The translations under genes and the position numbers were made by a program. 64,000 nucleotides of DNA. Source: Siphonodentalium dalli. Its lineage: Eukaryota; Mollusca; Scaphopoda; Gadilida; Siphonodentaliidae. Positions within the stretch are counted from its first letter, which is position 1; each line of letters opens with the position of its first letter. Where the stretch lies: the NCBI GenBank assembly GCA_032622095.1, contig CP136061.1, positions 238,004,609 through 238,068,608 of the forward strand. Reading direction: 5' to 3'. Shown here piece by piece: positions 11,624 through 25,609 of the stretch. The notes below the pieces were generated by a model. The model saw only the letters and a list, made by a program, of their open reading frames with translations, was not told the DNA's origin and made no database searches.

Positions 11624-12976
11624 AAGGGAAAAAGTAGCTTTTTATCATTTTTGATTCCTGGGAGTCACTTTAAAGCATTTTAATGCATTTTACAGAGCCT
11701 GGTCTTTCAGTCCAATGAATATCTCATGCTTGATGTGGCTATTCTTGCTGCTGATGCTTTCTTTCACTTACATCAGCCAAAAAAATAGTAAGATTTTTCA
11801 TAAAAAATGCCAATTTTTCAAGGTATTTTCAAAAAATTTCAAGGTGGTAATAGTCACATGATGATGCAAATGACCCATAACATGGGCATGTCAACGACAC
11901 ATATATCAATTGTTATAAGAACCTAATTTAACAAGTATTTTGGATTTTATAGCCAGTGATATACAGATATATATCATAAAAGTGTGTCATTTCCACTGGT
12001 GGGTATGGTCATTTGAAGGTTAATAGCACTAAAACTTGGACACATTTAAGAAAATGCTTCAGCAATTCAAAGAGAGCATATCTTTATTCAACTAATTCAA
12101 TATACACCCACATCCAGTTATCTTGGATCACCCTTGCAGACCTGAAAATGTCATATTTTATTCTTCAATGTGCTGATAAAGTCATGCGCTTGATGCTCAG
12201 CTGATCAGATCTGGACTCAATGACCTCACATCACCAGAAGTTCTCTCATGGAAAGAATATTGAACAGTCTTCCATAGCTGATCCATGTATGCAACACCAG
12301 ACCCCTAAAACTGAGTGAAAATGGGGCCTGAACATGACTGGTGGTGGAAAATTGTGCTTTTTTGATGAATAATTTGTTAAAGGGGGTGGGGTTAAATTGT
12401 GTGTGATAAATAAAGAACCACAGAAGTGATATTGTTTTTGAACACATTTTTTCCATTGATGGGTAATTCTGAAGAAATGTAGGGAGTTACAATTATTCCG
12501 CGAAAAAGCGGGCTATCGCTTTAGGTTACACTGGTGTAAATAAGGTTCCGAGTGACATCTAGCGGATGCGGGAGGAATATATAGGAGAGAATAAAATAGA
12601 CACTGGGCCCTGATTGGTCAATAGCCTTGTGTGATTTTCACATAAAAAAATCATCACACCTCTTCCCTATGATTTCCCATAGGTAAAATAACCATTGGCA
12701 CAGGAATTAACCCTTTGTAGTGAAGTTTGAATTTTTTGGTGTGGTCTAAAATATGACTGTATTTTTTTATGCGGTTCTGACACTAGTTACGAAAACATAA
12801 GATTTAAAGGCGAATTCCCTGCTAGACAGACATGATTTTTTTGTGTAAAAAGTTTCCCAAAATGTCAATTTTTAAGATTTAAAGAAAATTTTGGACCCAA
12901 CATTTATATTGCCAACACTATACGCTAAAACGTTAGCACTGAGGCCTATGGAAAACATTTACACCAGTGTAACCTA
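11624..12976 (+). repeat. Satellite monomer 10, filled, 1353 bp
   Basis: No variant noticed. Confidence 0.97.
12524..12974. mobile_element. MITE copy in monomer 10
   Basis: 451 bp, no variant noticed. Confidence 0.85.
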
Positions 12977-14329
12977 AAGGGAAAAAGTAGCTTTTTATCA
13001 TTTTTGATTCCTGGGAGTCACTTTAAAGCATTTTAATGCATTTTACAGAGCCTGGTCTTTCAGTCCAATGAATATCTCATGCTTGATGTGGCTATTCTTG
13101 CTGCTGATGCTTTCTTTCACTTACATCAGCCAAAAAAATAGTAAGATTTTTCATAAAAAATGCCAATTTTTCAAGGTATTTTCAAAAAATTTCAAGGTGG
13201 TAATAGTCACATGATGATGCAAATGACCCATAACATGGGCATGTCAACGACACATATATCAATTGTTATAAGAACCTAATTTAACAAGTATTTTGGATTT
13301 TATAGCCAGTGATATACAGATATATATCATAAAAGTGTGTCATTTCCACTGGTGGGTATGGTCATTTGAAGGTTAATAGCACTAAAACTTGGACACATTT
13401 AAGAAAATGCTTCAGCAATTCAAAGAGAGCATATCTTTATTCAACTAATTCAATATACACCCACATCCAGTTATCTTGGATCACCCTTGCAGACCTGAAA
13501 ATGTCATATTTTATTCTTCAATGTGCTGATAAAGTCATGCGCTTGATGCTCAGCTGATCAGATCTGGACTCAATGACCTCACATCACCAGAAGTTCTCTC
13601 ATGGAAAGAATATTGAACAGTCTTCCATAGCTGATCCATGTATGCAACACCAGACCCCTAAAACTGAGTGAAAATGGGGCCTGAACATGACTGGTGGTGG
13701 AAAATTGTGCTTTTTTGATGAATAATTTGTTAAAGGGGGTGGGGTTAAATTGTGTGTGATAAATAAAGAACCACAGAAGTGATATTGTTTTTGAACACAT
13801 TTTTTCCATTGATGGGTAATTCTGAAGAAATGTAGGGAGTTACAATTATTCCGCGAAAAAGCGGGCTATCGCTTTAGGTTACACTGGTGTAAATAAGGTT
13901 CCGAGTGACATCTAGCGGATGCGGGAGGAATATATAGGAGAGAATAAAATAGACACTGGGCCCTGATTGGTCAATAGCCTTGTGTGATTTTCACATAAAA
14001 AAATCATCACACCTCTTCCCTATGATTTCCCATAGGTAAAATAACCATTGGCACAGGAATTAACCCTTTGTAGTGAAGTTTGAATTTTTTGGTGTGGTCT
14101 AAAATATGACTGTATTTTTTTATGCGGTTCTGACACTAGTTACGAAAACATAAGATTTAAAGGCGAATTCCCTGCTAGACAGACATGATTTTTTTGTGTA
14201 AAAAGTTTCCCAAAATGTCAATTTTTAAGATTTAAAGAAAATTTTGGACCCAACATTTATATTGCCAACACTATACGCTAAAACGTTAGCACTGAGGCCT
14301 ATGGAAAACATTTACACCAGTGTAACCTA
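12977..14329 (+). repeat. Satellite monomer 11, filled, 1353 bp
   Basis: No variant noticed. Confidence 0.97.
13877..14327. mobile_element. MITE copy in monomer 11
   Basis: 451 bp, no variant noticed. Confidence 0.85.
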
Positions 14330-15689
14330 AAGGGAAAAAGTAGCTTTTTATCATTTTTGATTCCTGGGAGTCACTTGTCACTTTAAAGCATTTTAATGCA
14401 TTTTACAGAGCCTGGTCTTTCAGTCCAATGAATATCTCATGCTTGATGTGGCTATTCTTGCTGCTGATGCTTTCTTTCACTTACATCAGCCAAAAAAATA
14501 GTAAGATTTTTCATAAAAAATGCCAATTTTTCAAGGTATTTTCAAAAAATTTCAAGGTGGTAATAGTCACATGATGATGCAAATGACCCATAACATGGGC
14601 ATGTCAACGACACATATATCAATTGTTATAAGAACCTAATTTAACAAGTATTTTGGATTTTATAGCCAGTGATATACAGATATATATCATAAAAGTGTGT
14701 CATTTCCACTGGTGGGTATGGTCATTTGAAGGTTAATAGCACTAAAACTTGGACACATTTAAGAAAATGCTTCAGCAATTCAAAGAGAGCATATCTTTAT
14801 TCAACTAATTCAATATACACCCACATCCAGTTATCTTGGATCACCCTTGCAGACCTGAAAATGTCATATTTTATTCTTCAATGTGCTGATAAAGTCATGC
14901 GCTTGATGCTCAGCTGATCAGATCTGGACTCAATGACCTCACATCACCAGAAGTTCTCTCATGGAAAGAATATTGAACAGTCTTCCATAGCTGATCCATG
15001 TATGCAACACCAGACCCCTAAAACTGAGTGAAAATGGGGCCTGAACATGACTGGTGGTGGAAAATTGTGCTTTTTTGATGAATAATTTGTTAAAGGGGGT
15101 GGGGTTAAATTGTGTGTGATAAATAAAGAACCACAGAAGTGATATTGTTTTTGAACACATTTTTTCCATTGATGGGTAATTCTGAAGAAATGTAGGGAGT
15201 TACAATTATTCCGCGAAAAAGCGGGCTATCGCTTTAGGTTACACTGGTGTAAATAAGGTTCCGAGTGACATCTAGCGGATGCGGGAGGAATATATAGGAG
15301 AGAATAAAATAGACACTGGGCCCTGATTGGTCAATAGCCTTGTGTGATTTTCACATAAAAAAATCATCACACCTCTTCCCTATGATTTCCCATAGGTAAA
15401 ATAACCATTGGCACAGGAATTAACCCTTTGTAGTGAAGTTTGAATTTTTTGGTGTGGTCTAAAATATGACTGTATTTTTTTATGCGGTTCTGACACTAGT
15501 TACGAAAACATAAGATTTAAAGGCGAATTCCCTGCTAGACAGACATGATTTTTTTGTGTAAAAAGTTTCCCAAAATGTCAATTTTTAAGATTTAAAGAAA
15601 ATTTTGGACCCAACATTTATATTGCCAACACTATACGCTAAAACGTTAGCACTGAGGCCTATGGAAAACATTTACACCAGTGTAACCTA
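14330..15689 (+). repeat. Satellite monomer 12, filled, 1360 bp
   Basis: Seven bases longer because GTCACTT is tandemly duplicated at 14370-14383. This is the only such copy. Confidence 0.97.
15237..15687. mobile_element. MITE copy in monomer 12
   Basis: 451 bp; the extra 7 bp of this monomer lies in the core, not here. Confidence 0.85.
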
Positions 15690-17042
15690 AAGGGAAAAAG
15701 TAGCTTTTTATCATTTTTGATTCCTGGGAGTCACTTTAAAGCATTTTAATGCATTTTACAGAGCCTGGTCTTTCAGTCCAATGAATATCTCATGCTTGAT
15801 GTGGCTATTCTTGCTGCTGATGCTTTCTTTCACTTACATCAGCCAAAAAAATAGTAAGATTTTTCATAAAAAATGCCAATTTTTCAAGGTATTTTCAAAA
15901 AATTTCAAGGTGGTAATAGTCACATGATGATGCAAATGACCCATAACATGGGCATGTCAACGACACATATATCAATTGTTATAAGAACCTAATTTAACAA
16001 GTATTTTGGATTTTATAGCCAGTGATATACAGATATATATCATAAAAGTGTGTCATTTCCACTGGTGGGTATGGTCATTTGAAGGTTAATAGCACTAAAA
16101 CTTGGACACATTTAAGAAAATGCTTCAGCAATTCAAAGAGAGCATATCTTTATTCAACTAATTCAATATACACCCACATCCAGTTATCTTGGATCACCCT
16201 TGCAGACCTGAAAATGTCATATTTTATTCTTCAATGTGCTGATAAAGTCATGCGCTTGATGCTCAGCTGATCAGATCTGGACTCAATGACCTCACATCAC
16301 CAGAAGTTCTCTCATGGAAAGAATATTGAACAGTCTTCCATAGCTGATCCATGTATGCAACACCAGACCCCTAAAACTGAGTGAAAATGGGGCCTGAACA
16401 TGACTGGTGGTGGAAAATTGTGCTTTTTTGATGAATAATTTGTTAAAGGGGGTGGGGTTAAATTGTGTGTGATAAATAAAGAACCACAGAAGTGATATTG
16501 TTTTTGAACACATTTTTTCCATTGATGGGTAATTCTGAAGAAATGTAGGGAGTTACAATTATTCCGCGAAAAAGCGGGCTATCGCTTTAGGTTACACTGG
16601 TGTAAATAAGGTTCCGAGTGACATCTAGCGGATGCGGGAGGAATATATAGGAGAGAATAAAATAGACACTGGGCCCTGATTGGTCAATAGCCTTGTGTGA
16701 TTTTCACATAAAAAAATCATCACACCTCTTCCCTATGATTTCCCATAGGTAAAATAACCATTGGCACAGGAATTAACCCTTTGTAGTGAAGTTTGAATTT
16801 TTTGGTGTGGTCTAAAATATGACTGTATTTTTTTATGCGGTTCTGACACTAGTTACGAAAACATAAGATTTAAAGGCGAATTCCCTGCTAGACAGACATG
16901 ATTTTTTTGTGTAAAAAGTTTCCCAAAATGTCAATTTTTAAGATTTAAAGAAAATTTTGGACCCAACATTTATATTGCCAACACTATACGCTAAAACGTT
17001 AGCACTGAGGCCTATGGAAAACATTTACACCAGTGTAACCTA
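15690..17042 (+). repeat. Satellite monomer 13, filled, 1353 bp
   Basis: No variant noticed; the 7-bp duplication of monomer 12 has not spread to it. Confidence 0.97.
16590..17040. mobile_element. MITE copy in monomer 13
   Basis: 451 bp, no variant noticed. Confidence 0.85.
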
Positions 17043-18395
17043 AAGGGAAAAAGTAGCTTTTTATCATTTTTGATTCCTGGGAGTCACTTTAAAGCATTTT
17101 AATGCATTTTACAGAGCCTGGTCTTTCAGTCCAATGAATATCTCATGCTTGATGTGGCTATTCTTGCTGCTGATGCTTTCTTTCACTTACATCAGCCAAA
17201 AAAATAGTAAGATTTTTCATAAAAAATGCCAATTTTTCAAGGTATTTTCAAAAAATTTCAAGGTGGTAATAGTCACATGATGATGCAAATGACCCATAAC
17301 ATGGGCATGTCAACGACACATATATCAATTGTTATAAGAACCTAATTTAACAAGTATTTTGGATTTTATAGCCAGTGATATACAGATATATATCATAAAA
17401 GTGTGTCATTTCCACTGGTGGGTATGGTCATTTGAAGGTTAATAGCACTAAAACTTGGACACATTTAAGAAAATGCTTCAGCAATTCAAAGAGAGCATAT
17501 CTTTATTCAACTAATTCAATATACACCCACATCCAGTTATCTTGGATCACCCTTGCAGACCTGAAAATGTCATATTTTATTCTTCAATGTGCTGATAAAG
17601 TCATGCGCTTGATGCTCAGCTGATCAGATCTGGACTCAATGACCTCACATCACCAGAAGTTCTCTCATGGAAAGAATATTGAACAGTCTTCCATAGCTGA
17701 TCCATGTATGCAACACCAGACCCCTAAAACTGAGTGAAAATGGGGCCTGAACATGACTGGTGGTGGAAAATTGTGCTTTTTTGATGAATAATTTGTTAAA
17801 GGGGGTGGGGTTAAATTGTGTGTGATAAATAAAGAACCACAGAAGTGATATTGTTTTTGAACACATTTTTTCCATTGATGGGTAATTCTGAAGAAATGTA
17901 GGGAGTTACAATTATTCCGCGAAAAAGCGGGCTATCGCTTTAGGTTACACTGGTGTAAATAAGGTTCCGAGTGACATCTAGCGGATGCGGGAGGAATATA
18001 TAGGAGAGAATAAAATAGACACTGGGCCCTGATTGGTCAATAGCCTTGTGTGATTTTCACATAAAAAAATCATCACACCTCTTCCCTATGATTTCCCATA
18101 GGTAAAATAACCATTGGCACAGGAATTAACCCTTTGTAGTGAAGTTTGAATTTTTTGGTGTGGTCTAAAATATGACTGTATTTTTTTATGCGGTTCTGAC
18201 ACTAGTTACGAAAACATAAGATTTAAAGGCGAATTCCCTGCTAGACAGACATGATTTTTTTGTGTAAAAAGTTTCCCAAAATGTCAATTTTTAAGATTTA
18301 AAGAAAATTTTGGACCCAACATTTATATTGCCAACACTATACGCTAAAACGTTAGCACTGAGGCCTATGGAAAACATTTACACCAGTGTAACCTA
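17043..18395 (+). repeat. Satellite monomer 14, filled, 1353 bp
   Basis: No variant noticed. Confidence 0.97.
17943..18393. mobile_element. MITE copy in monomer 14
   Basis: 451 bp, no variant noticed. Confidence 0.85.
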
Positions 18396-19748
18396 AAGGG
18401 AAAAAGTAGCTTTTTATCATTTTTGATTCCTGGGAGTCACTTTAAAGCATTTTAATGCATTTTACAGAGCCTGGTCTTTCAGTCCAATGAATATCTCATG
18501 CTTGATGTGGCTATTCTTGCTGCTGATGCTTTCTTTCACTTACATCAGCCAAAAAAATAGTAAGATTTTTCATAAAAAATGCCAATTTTTCAAGGTATTT
18601 TCAAAAAATTTCAAGGTGGTAATAGTCACATGATGATGCAAATGACCCATAACATGGGCATGTCAACGACACATATATCAATTGTTATAAGAACCTAATT
18701 TAACAAGTATTTTGGATTTTATAGCCAGTGATATACAGATATATATCATAAAAGTGTGTCATTTCCACTGGTGGGTATGGTCATTTGAAGGTTAATAGCA
18801 CTAAAACTTGGACACATTTAAGAAAATGCTTCAGCAATTCAAAGAGAGCATATCTTTATTCAACTAATTCAATATACACCCACATCCAGTTATCTTGGAT
18901 CACCCTTGCAGACCTGAAAATGTCATATTTTATTCTTCAATGTGCTGATAAAGTCATGCGCTTGATGCTCAGCTGATCAGATCTGGACTCAATGACCTCA
19001 CATCACCAGAAGTTCTCTCATGGAAAGAATATTGAACAGTCTTCCATAGCTGATCCATGTATGCAACACCAGACCCCTAAAACTGAGTGAAAATGGGGCC
19101 TGAACATGACTGGTGGTGGAAAATTGTGCTTTTTTGATGAATAATTTGTTAAAGGGGGTGGGGTTAAATTGTGTGTGATAAATAAAGAACCACAGAAGTG
19201 ATATTGTTTTTGAACACATTTTTTCCATTGATGGGTAATTCTGAAGAAATGTAGGGAGTTACAATTATTCCGCGAAAAAGCGGGCTATCGCTTTAGGTTA
19301 CACTGGTGTAAATAAGGTTCCGAGTGACATCTAGCGGATGCGGGAGGAATATATAGGAGAGAATAAAATAGACACTGGGCCCTGATTGGTCAATAGCCTT
19401 GTGTGATTTTCACATAAAAAAATCATCACACCTCTTCCCTATGATTTCCCATAGGTAAAATAACCATTGGCACAGGAATTAACCCTTTGTAGTGAAGTTT
19501 GAATTTTTTGGTGTGGTCTAAAATATGACTGTATTTTTTTATGCGGTTCTGACACTAGTTACGAAAACATAAGATTTAAAGGCGAATTCCCTGCTAGACA
19601 GACATGATTTTTTTGTGTAAAAAGTTTCCCAAAATGTCAATTTTTAAGATTTAAAGAAAATTTTGGACCCAACATTTATATTGCCAACACTATACGCTAA
19701 AACGTTAGCACTGAGGCCTATGGAAAACATTTACACCAGTGTAACCTA
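18396..19748 (+). repeat. Satellite monomer 15, filled, 1353 bp
   Basis: No variant noticed. Confidence 0.97.
19296..19746. mobile_element. MITE copy in monomer 15
   Basis: 451 bp, no variant noticed. Confidence 0.85.
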
Positions 19749-21105
19749 AAGGGAAAAAGTAGCTTTTTATCATTTTTGATTCCTGGGAGTCACTTTAAAG
19801 CATTTTAATGCATTTTACAGAGCCTGGTCTTTCAGTCCAATGAATATCTCATGCTTGATGTGGCTATTCTTGCTGCTGATGCTTTCTTTCACTTACATCA
19901 GCCAAAAAAATAGTAAGATTTTTCATAAAAAATGCCAATTTTTCAAGGTATTTTCAAAAAATTTCAAGGTGGTAATAGTCACATGATGATGCAAATGACC
20001 CATAACATGGGCATGTCAACGACACATATATCAATTGTTATAAGAACCTAATTTAACAAGTATTTTGGATTTTATAGCCAGTGATATACAGATATATATC
20101 ATAAAAGTGTGTCATTTCCACTGGTGGGTATGGTCATTTGAAGGTTAATAGCACTAAAACTTGGACACATTTAAGAAAATGCTTCAGCAATTCAAAGAGA
20201 GCATATCTTTATTCAACTAATTCAATATACACCCACATCCAGTTATCTTGGATCACCCTTGCAGACCTGAAAATGTCATATTTTATTCTTCAATGTGCTG
20301 ATAAAGTCATGCGCTTGATGCTCAGCTGATCAGATCTGGACTCAATGACCTCACATCACCAGAAGTTCTCTCATGGAAAGAATATTGAACAGTCTTCCAT
20401 AGCTGATCCATGTATGCAACACCAGACCCCTAAAACTGAGTGAAAATGGGGCCTGAACATGACTGGTGGTGGAAAATTGTGCTTTTTTGATGAATAATTT
20501 GTTAAAGGGGGTGGGGTTAAATTGTGTGTGATAAATAAAGAACCACAGAAGTGATATTGTTTTTGAACACATTTTTTCCATTGATGGGTAATTCTGAAGA
20601 AATGTAGGGAGTTACAATTATTCCGCGAAAAAGCGGGCTATCGCTTTAGGTTACACTGGTGTAAATAAGGTTCCGAGTGACATCTAGCGGATGCGGGAGG
20701 AATATATAGGAGAGAATAAAATAGACACTGGGCCCTGATTGGTCAATAGCCTTGTGTGATTTTCACATAAAAAAATCATCACACCTCTTCCCTATGATTT
20801 CCCATAGGTAAAATAACCATTGGCACAGGAATTAACCCTTTGTAGTGAAGTTTGAATTTTTTGGTGTGGTCTAAAATATGACTGTATTTTTTTATGCGGT
20901 TCTGACACTAGTTACGAAAACATAAGATTTAAAGGCGAATTCCCTGCTAGACAGACATGATTTTTTTGTGTAAAAAGTTTCCCAAAATGTCAATTTTTAA
21001 GATTTAAAGAAAATTTTGGACCCAACATTTATATTGCCAACACTATACGCTAAAACGTTAGCACTGAGGCAGGCCTATGGAAAACATTTACACCAGTGTA
21101 ACCTA
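19749..21105 (+). repeat. Satellite monomer 16, filled, 1357 bp
   Basis: The extra four bases lie in the insert. Confidence 0.97.
20649..21103. mobile_element. MITE copy in monomer 16, 455 bp
   Basis: AGGC is tandemly duplicated at 21067-21074. This is the only length variant of the insert in the window. Confidence 0.85.
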
Positions 21106-22458
21106 AAGGGAAAAAGTAGCTTTTTATCATTTTTGATTCCTGGGAGTCACTTTAAAGCATTTTAATGCATTTTACAGAGCCTGGTCTTTCAGTCCAATGA
21201 ATATCTCATGCTTGATGTGGCTATTCTTGCTGCTGATGCTTTCTTTCACTTACATCAGCCAAAAAAATAGTAAGATTTTTCATAAAAAATGCCAATTTTT
21301 CAAGGTATTTTCAAAAAATTTCAAGGTGGTAATAGTCACATGATGATGCAAATGACCCATAACATGGGCATGTCAACGACACATATATCAATTGTTATAA
21401 GAACCTAATTTAACAAGTATTTTGGATTTTATAGCCAGTGATATACAGATATATATCATAAAAGTGTGTCATTTCCACTGGTGGGTATGGTCATTTGAAG
21501 GTTAATAGCACTAAAACTTGGACACATTTAAGAAAATGCTTCAGCAATTCAAAGAGAGCATATCTTTATTCAACTAATTCAATATACACCCACATCCAGT
21601 TATCTTGGATCACCCTTGCAGACCTGAAAATGTCATATTTTATTCTTCAATGTGCTGATAAAGTCATGCGCTTGATGCTCAGCTGATCAGATCTGGACTC
21701 AATGACCTCACATCACCAGAAGTTCTCTCATGGAAAGAATATTGAACAGTCTTCCATAGCTGATCCATGTATGCAACACCAGACCCCTAAAACTGAGTGA
21801 AAATGGGGCCTGAACATGACTGGTGGTGGAAAATTGTGCTTTTTTGATGAATAATTTGTTAAAGGGGGTGGGGTTAAATTGTGTGTGATAAATAAAGAAC
21901 CACAGAAGTGATATTGTTTTTGAACACATTTTTTCCATTGATGGGTAATTCTGAAGAAATGTAGGGAGTTACAATTATTCCGCGAAAAAGCGGGCTATCG
22001 CTTTAGGTTACACTGGTGTAAATAAGGTTCCGAGTGACATCTAGCGGATGCGGGAGGAATATATAGGAGAGAATAAAATAGACACTGGGCCCTGATTGGT
22101 CAATAGCCTTGTGTGATTTTCACATAAAAAAATCATCACACCTCTTCCCTATGATTTCCCATAGGTAAAATAACCATTGGCACAGGAATTAACCCTTTGT
22201 AGTGAAGTTTGAATTTTTTGGTGTGGTCTAAAATATGACTGTATTTTTTTATGCGGTTCTGACACTAGTTACGAAAACATAAGATTTAAAGGCGAATTCC
22301 CTGCTAGACAGACATGATTTTTTTGTGTAAAAAGTTTCCCAAAATGTCAATTTTTAAGATTTAAAGAAAATTTTGGACCCAACATTTATATTGCCAACAC
22401 TATACGCTAAAACGTTAGCACTGAGGCCTATGGAAAACATTTACACCAGTGTAACCTA
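21106..22458 (+). repeat. Satellite monomer 17, filled, 1353 bp
   Basis: Last of the twelve-unit filled run. Confidence 0.97.
22006..22456. mobile_element. MITE copy in monomer 17
   Basis: 451 bp, no variant noticed. Confidence 0.85.
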
Positions 22459-23357
22459 AAGGGAAAAAGTAGCTTTTTATCATTTTTTATTCCTGGGAGT
22501 CACTTTAAAGCATTTTAATGCATTTTACAGAGCCTGGTCTTTCAGTCCAATGAATATCTCATGCTTGATGTGGCTATTCTTGCTGCTGATGCTTTCTTTC
22601 ACTTACATCAGCCAAAAAAATAGTAAGATTTTTCATAAAAAATGCCAATTTTTCAAGGTATTTTCAAAAAATTTCAAGGTGGTAATAGTCACATGATGAT
22701 GCAAATGACCCATAACATGGGCATGTCAACGACACATATATCAATTGTTATAAGAACCTAATTTAACAAGTATTTTGGATTTTATAGCCAGTGATATACA
22801 GATATATATCATAAAAGTGTGTCATTTCCACTGGTGGGTATGGTCATTTGAAGGTTAATAGCACTAAAACTTGGACACATTTAAGAAAATGCTTCAGCAA
22901 TTCAAAGAGAGCATATCTTTATTCAACTAATTCAATATACACCCACATCCAGTTATCTTGGATCACCCTTGCAGACCTGAAAATGTCATATTTTATTCTT
23001 CAATGTGCTGATAAAGTCATGCGCTTGATGCTCAGCTGATCAGATCTGGACTCAATGACCTCACATCACCAGAAGTTCTCTCATGGAAAGAATATTGAAC
23101 AGTCTACCATAGCTGATCCATGTATGCAACACCAGACCCCTAAAACTGAGTGAAAATGGGGCCTGAACATGACTGGTGATGGAAAATTGTGCTTTTTTGA
23201 TGAATAATTTGTTAAAGGGGGTGGGGTTAAATTGTGTGTGATAAATAAAGAACCACAGAAGTGATATTGTTTTTGAACACATTTTTTCCATTGATGGGTA
23301 ATTCTGAAGAAATGTAGGGAGTTACAATTATTCCGCGAAAAAGCGGGCTATCGCTTT
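22459..23357 (+). repeat. Satellite monomer 18, empty, 899 bp
   Basis: Carries G to T at 22488 (private), T to A at 23106 (shared with monomer 19) and G to A at 23179, plus a TTTAA junction. The 23179 change and the junction form occur together in monomers 18, 19, 39 and 51 only. Confidence 0.97.
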
Positions 23358-23362
23358 AAGGG
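23352..23362. other. Empty-site variant CGC-TTTAA-GGG (minus A)
   Basis: One A is missing at the insertion site. It is linked to the G to A change 176 bp upstream at 23179. Confidence 0.8.
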
Positions 23363-24256
23363 AAAAAGTAGCTTTTTATCATTTTTGATTCCTGGGAGTC
23401 ACTTTAAAGCATTTTAATGCATTTTACAGAGCCTGGTCTTTCAGTCCAATGAATATCTCATGCTTGATGTGGCTATTCTTGCTGCTGATGCTTTCTTTCA
23501 CTTACATCAGCCAAAAAAATAGTAAGATTTTTCATAAAAAATGCCAATTTTTCAAGGTATTTTCAAAAAATTTCAAGGTGGTAATAGTCACATGATGATG
23601 CAAATGACCCATAACATGGGCATGTCAACGACACATATATCAATTGTTATAAGAACCTAATTTAACAAGTATTTTGGATTTTATAGCCAGTGATATACAG
23701 ATATATATCATAAAAGTGTGTCATTTCCACTGGTGGGTATGGTCATTTGAAGGTTAATAGCACTAAAACTTGGACACATTTAAGAAAATGCTTCAGCAAT
23801 TCAAAGAGAGCATATCTTTATTCAACTAATTCAATATACACCCACATCCAGTTATCTTGGATCACCCTTGCAGACCTGAAAATGTCATATTTTATTCTTC
23901 AATGTGCTGATAAAGTCATGCGCTTGATGCTCAGCTGATCAGATCTGGACTCAATGACCTCACATCACCAGAAGTTCTCTCATGGAAAGAATATTGAACA
24001 GTCTACCATAGCTGATCCATGTATGCAACACCAGACCCCTAAAACTGAGTGAAAATGGGGCCTGAACATGACTGGTGATGGAAAATTGTGCTTTTTTGAT
24101 GAATAATTTGTTAAAGGGGGTGGGGTTAAATTGTGTGTGATAAATAAAGAACCACAGAAGTGATATTGTTTTTGAACACATTTTTTCCATTGATGGGTAA
24201 TTCTGAAGAAATGTAGGGAGTTACAATTATTCCGCGAAAAAGCGGGCTATCGCTTT
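23358..24256 (+). repeat. Satellite monomer 19, empty, 899 bp
   Basis: Shares T to A (24005), G to A (24078) and the short junction with monomer 18, so the two are recent tandem duplicates. The private G to T of monomer 18 is absent. Confidence 0.97.
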
Positions 24257-24261
24257 AAGGG
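24251..24261. other. Empty-site variant CGC-TTTAA-GGG (minus A)
   Basis: Same form as in monomer 18. Confidence 0.8.
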
Positions 24262-25609
24262 AAAAAGTAGCTTTTTATCATTTTTGATTCCTGGGAGTCA
24301 CTTTAAAGCATTTTAATGCATTTTACAGAGCCTGGTCTTTCAGTCCAATGAATATCTCATGCTTGATGTGGCTATTCTTGCTGCTGATGCTTTCTTTCAC
24401 TTACATCAGCCAAAAAAATAGTAAGATTTTTCATAAAAAATGCCAATTTTTCAAGGTATTTTCAAAAAATTTCAAGGTGGTAATAGTCACATGATGATGC
24501 AAATGACCCATAACATGGGCATGTCAACGACACATATATCAATTGTTATAAGAACCTAATTTAACAAGTATTTTGGATTTTATAGCCAGTGATATACAGA
24601 TATATATCATAAAAGTGTGTCATTTCCACTGGTGGGTATGGTCATTTGAAGGTTAATAGCACTAAAACTTGGACACATTTAAGAAAATGCTTCAGCAATT
24701 CAAAGAGAGCATATCTTTATTCAACTAATTCAATATACACCCACATCCAGTTATCTTGGATCACCCTTGCAGACCTGAAAATGTCATATTTTATTCTTCA
24801 ATGTGCTGATAAAGTCATGCGCTTGATGCTCAGCTGATCAGATCTGGACTCAATGACCTCACATCACCAGAAGTTCTCTCATGGAAAGAATATTGAACAG
24901 TCTTCCATAGCTGATCCATGTATGCAACACCAGACCCCTAAAACTGAGTGAAAATGGGGCCTGAACATGACTGGTGGTGGAAAATTGTGCTTTTTTGATG
25001 AATAATTTGTTAAAGGGGGTGGGGTTAAATTGTGTGTGATAAATAAAGAACCACAGAAGTGATATTGTTTTTGAACACATTTTTTCCATTGATGGGTAAT
25101 TCTGAAGAAATGTAGGGAGTTACAATTATTCCGCGAAAAAGCGGGCTATCGCTTTAGGTTACACTGGTGTAAATAAGGTTCCGAGTGACATCTAGCGGAT
25201 GCGGGAGGAATATATAGGAGAGAATAAAATAGACACTGGGCCCTGATTGGTCAATAGCCTTGTGTGATTTTCACATAAAAAAATCATCACACCTCTTCCC
25301 TATGATTTCCCATAGGTAAAATAACCATTGGCACAGGAATTAACCCTTTGTAGTGAAGTTTGAATTTTTTGGTGTGGTCTAAAATATGACTGTATTTTTT
25401 TATGCGGTTCTGACACTAGTTACGAAAACATAAGATTTAAAGGCGAATTCCCTGCTAGACAGACATGATTTTTTTGTGTAAAAAGTTTCCCAAAATGTCA
25501 ATTTTTAAGATTTAAAGAAAATTTTGGACCCAACATTTATATTGCCAACACTATACGCTAAAACGTTAGCACTGAGGCCTATGGAAAACATTTACACCAG
25601 TGTAACCTA
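24257..25609 (+). repeat. Satellite monomer 20, filled, 1353 bp
   Basis: No variant noticed; none of the markers of monomers 18-19. Confidence 0.97.
25157..25607. mobile_element. MITE copy in monomer 20
   Basis: 451 bp, no variant noticed. Confidence 0.85.
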
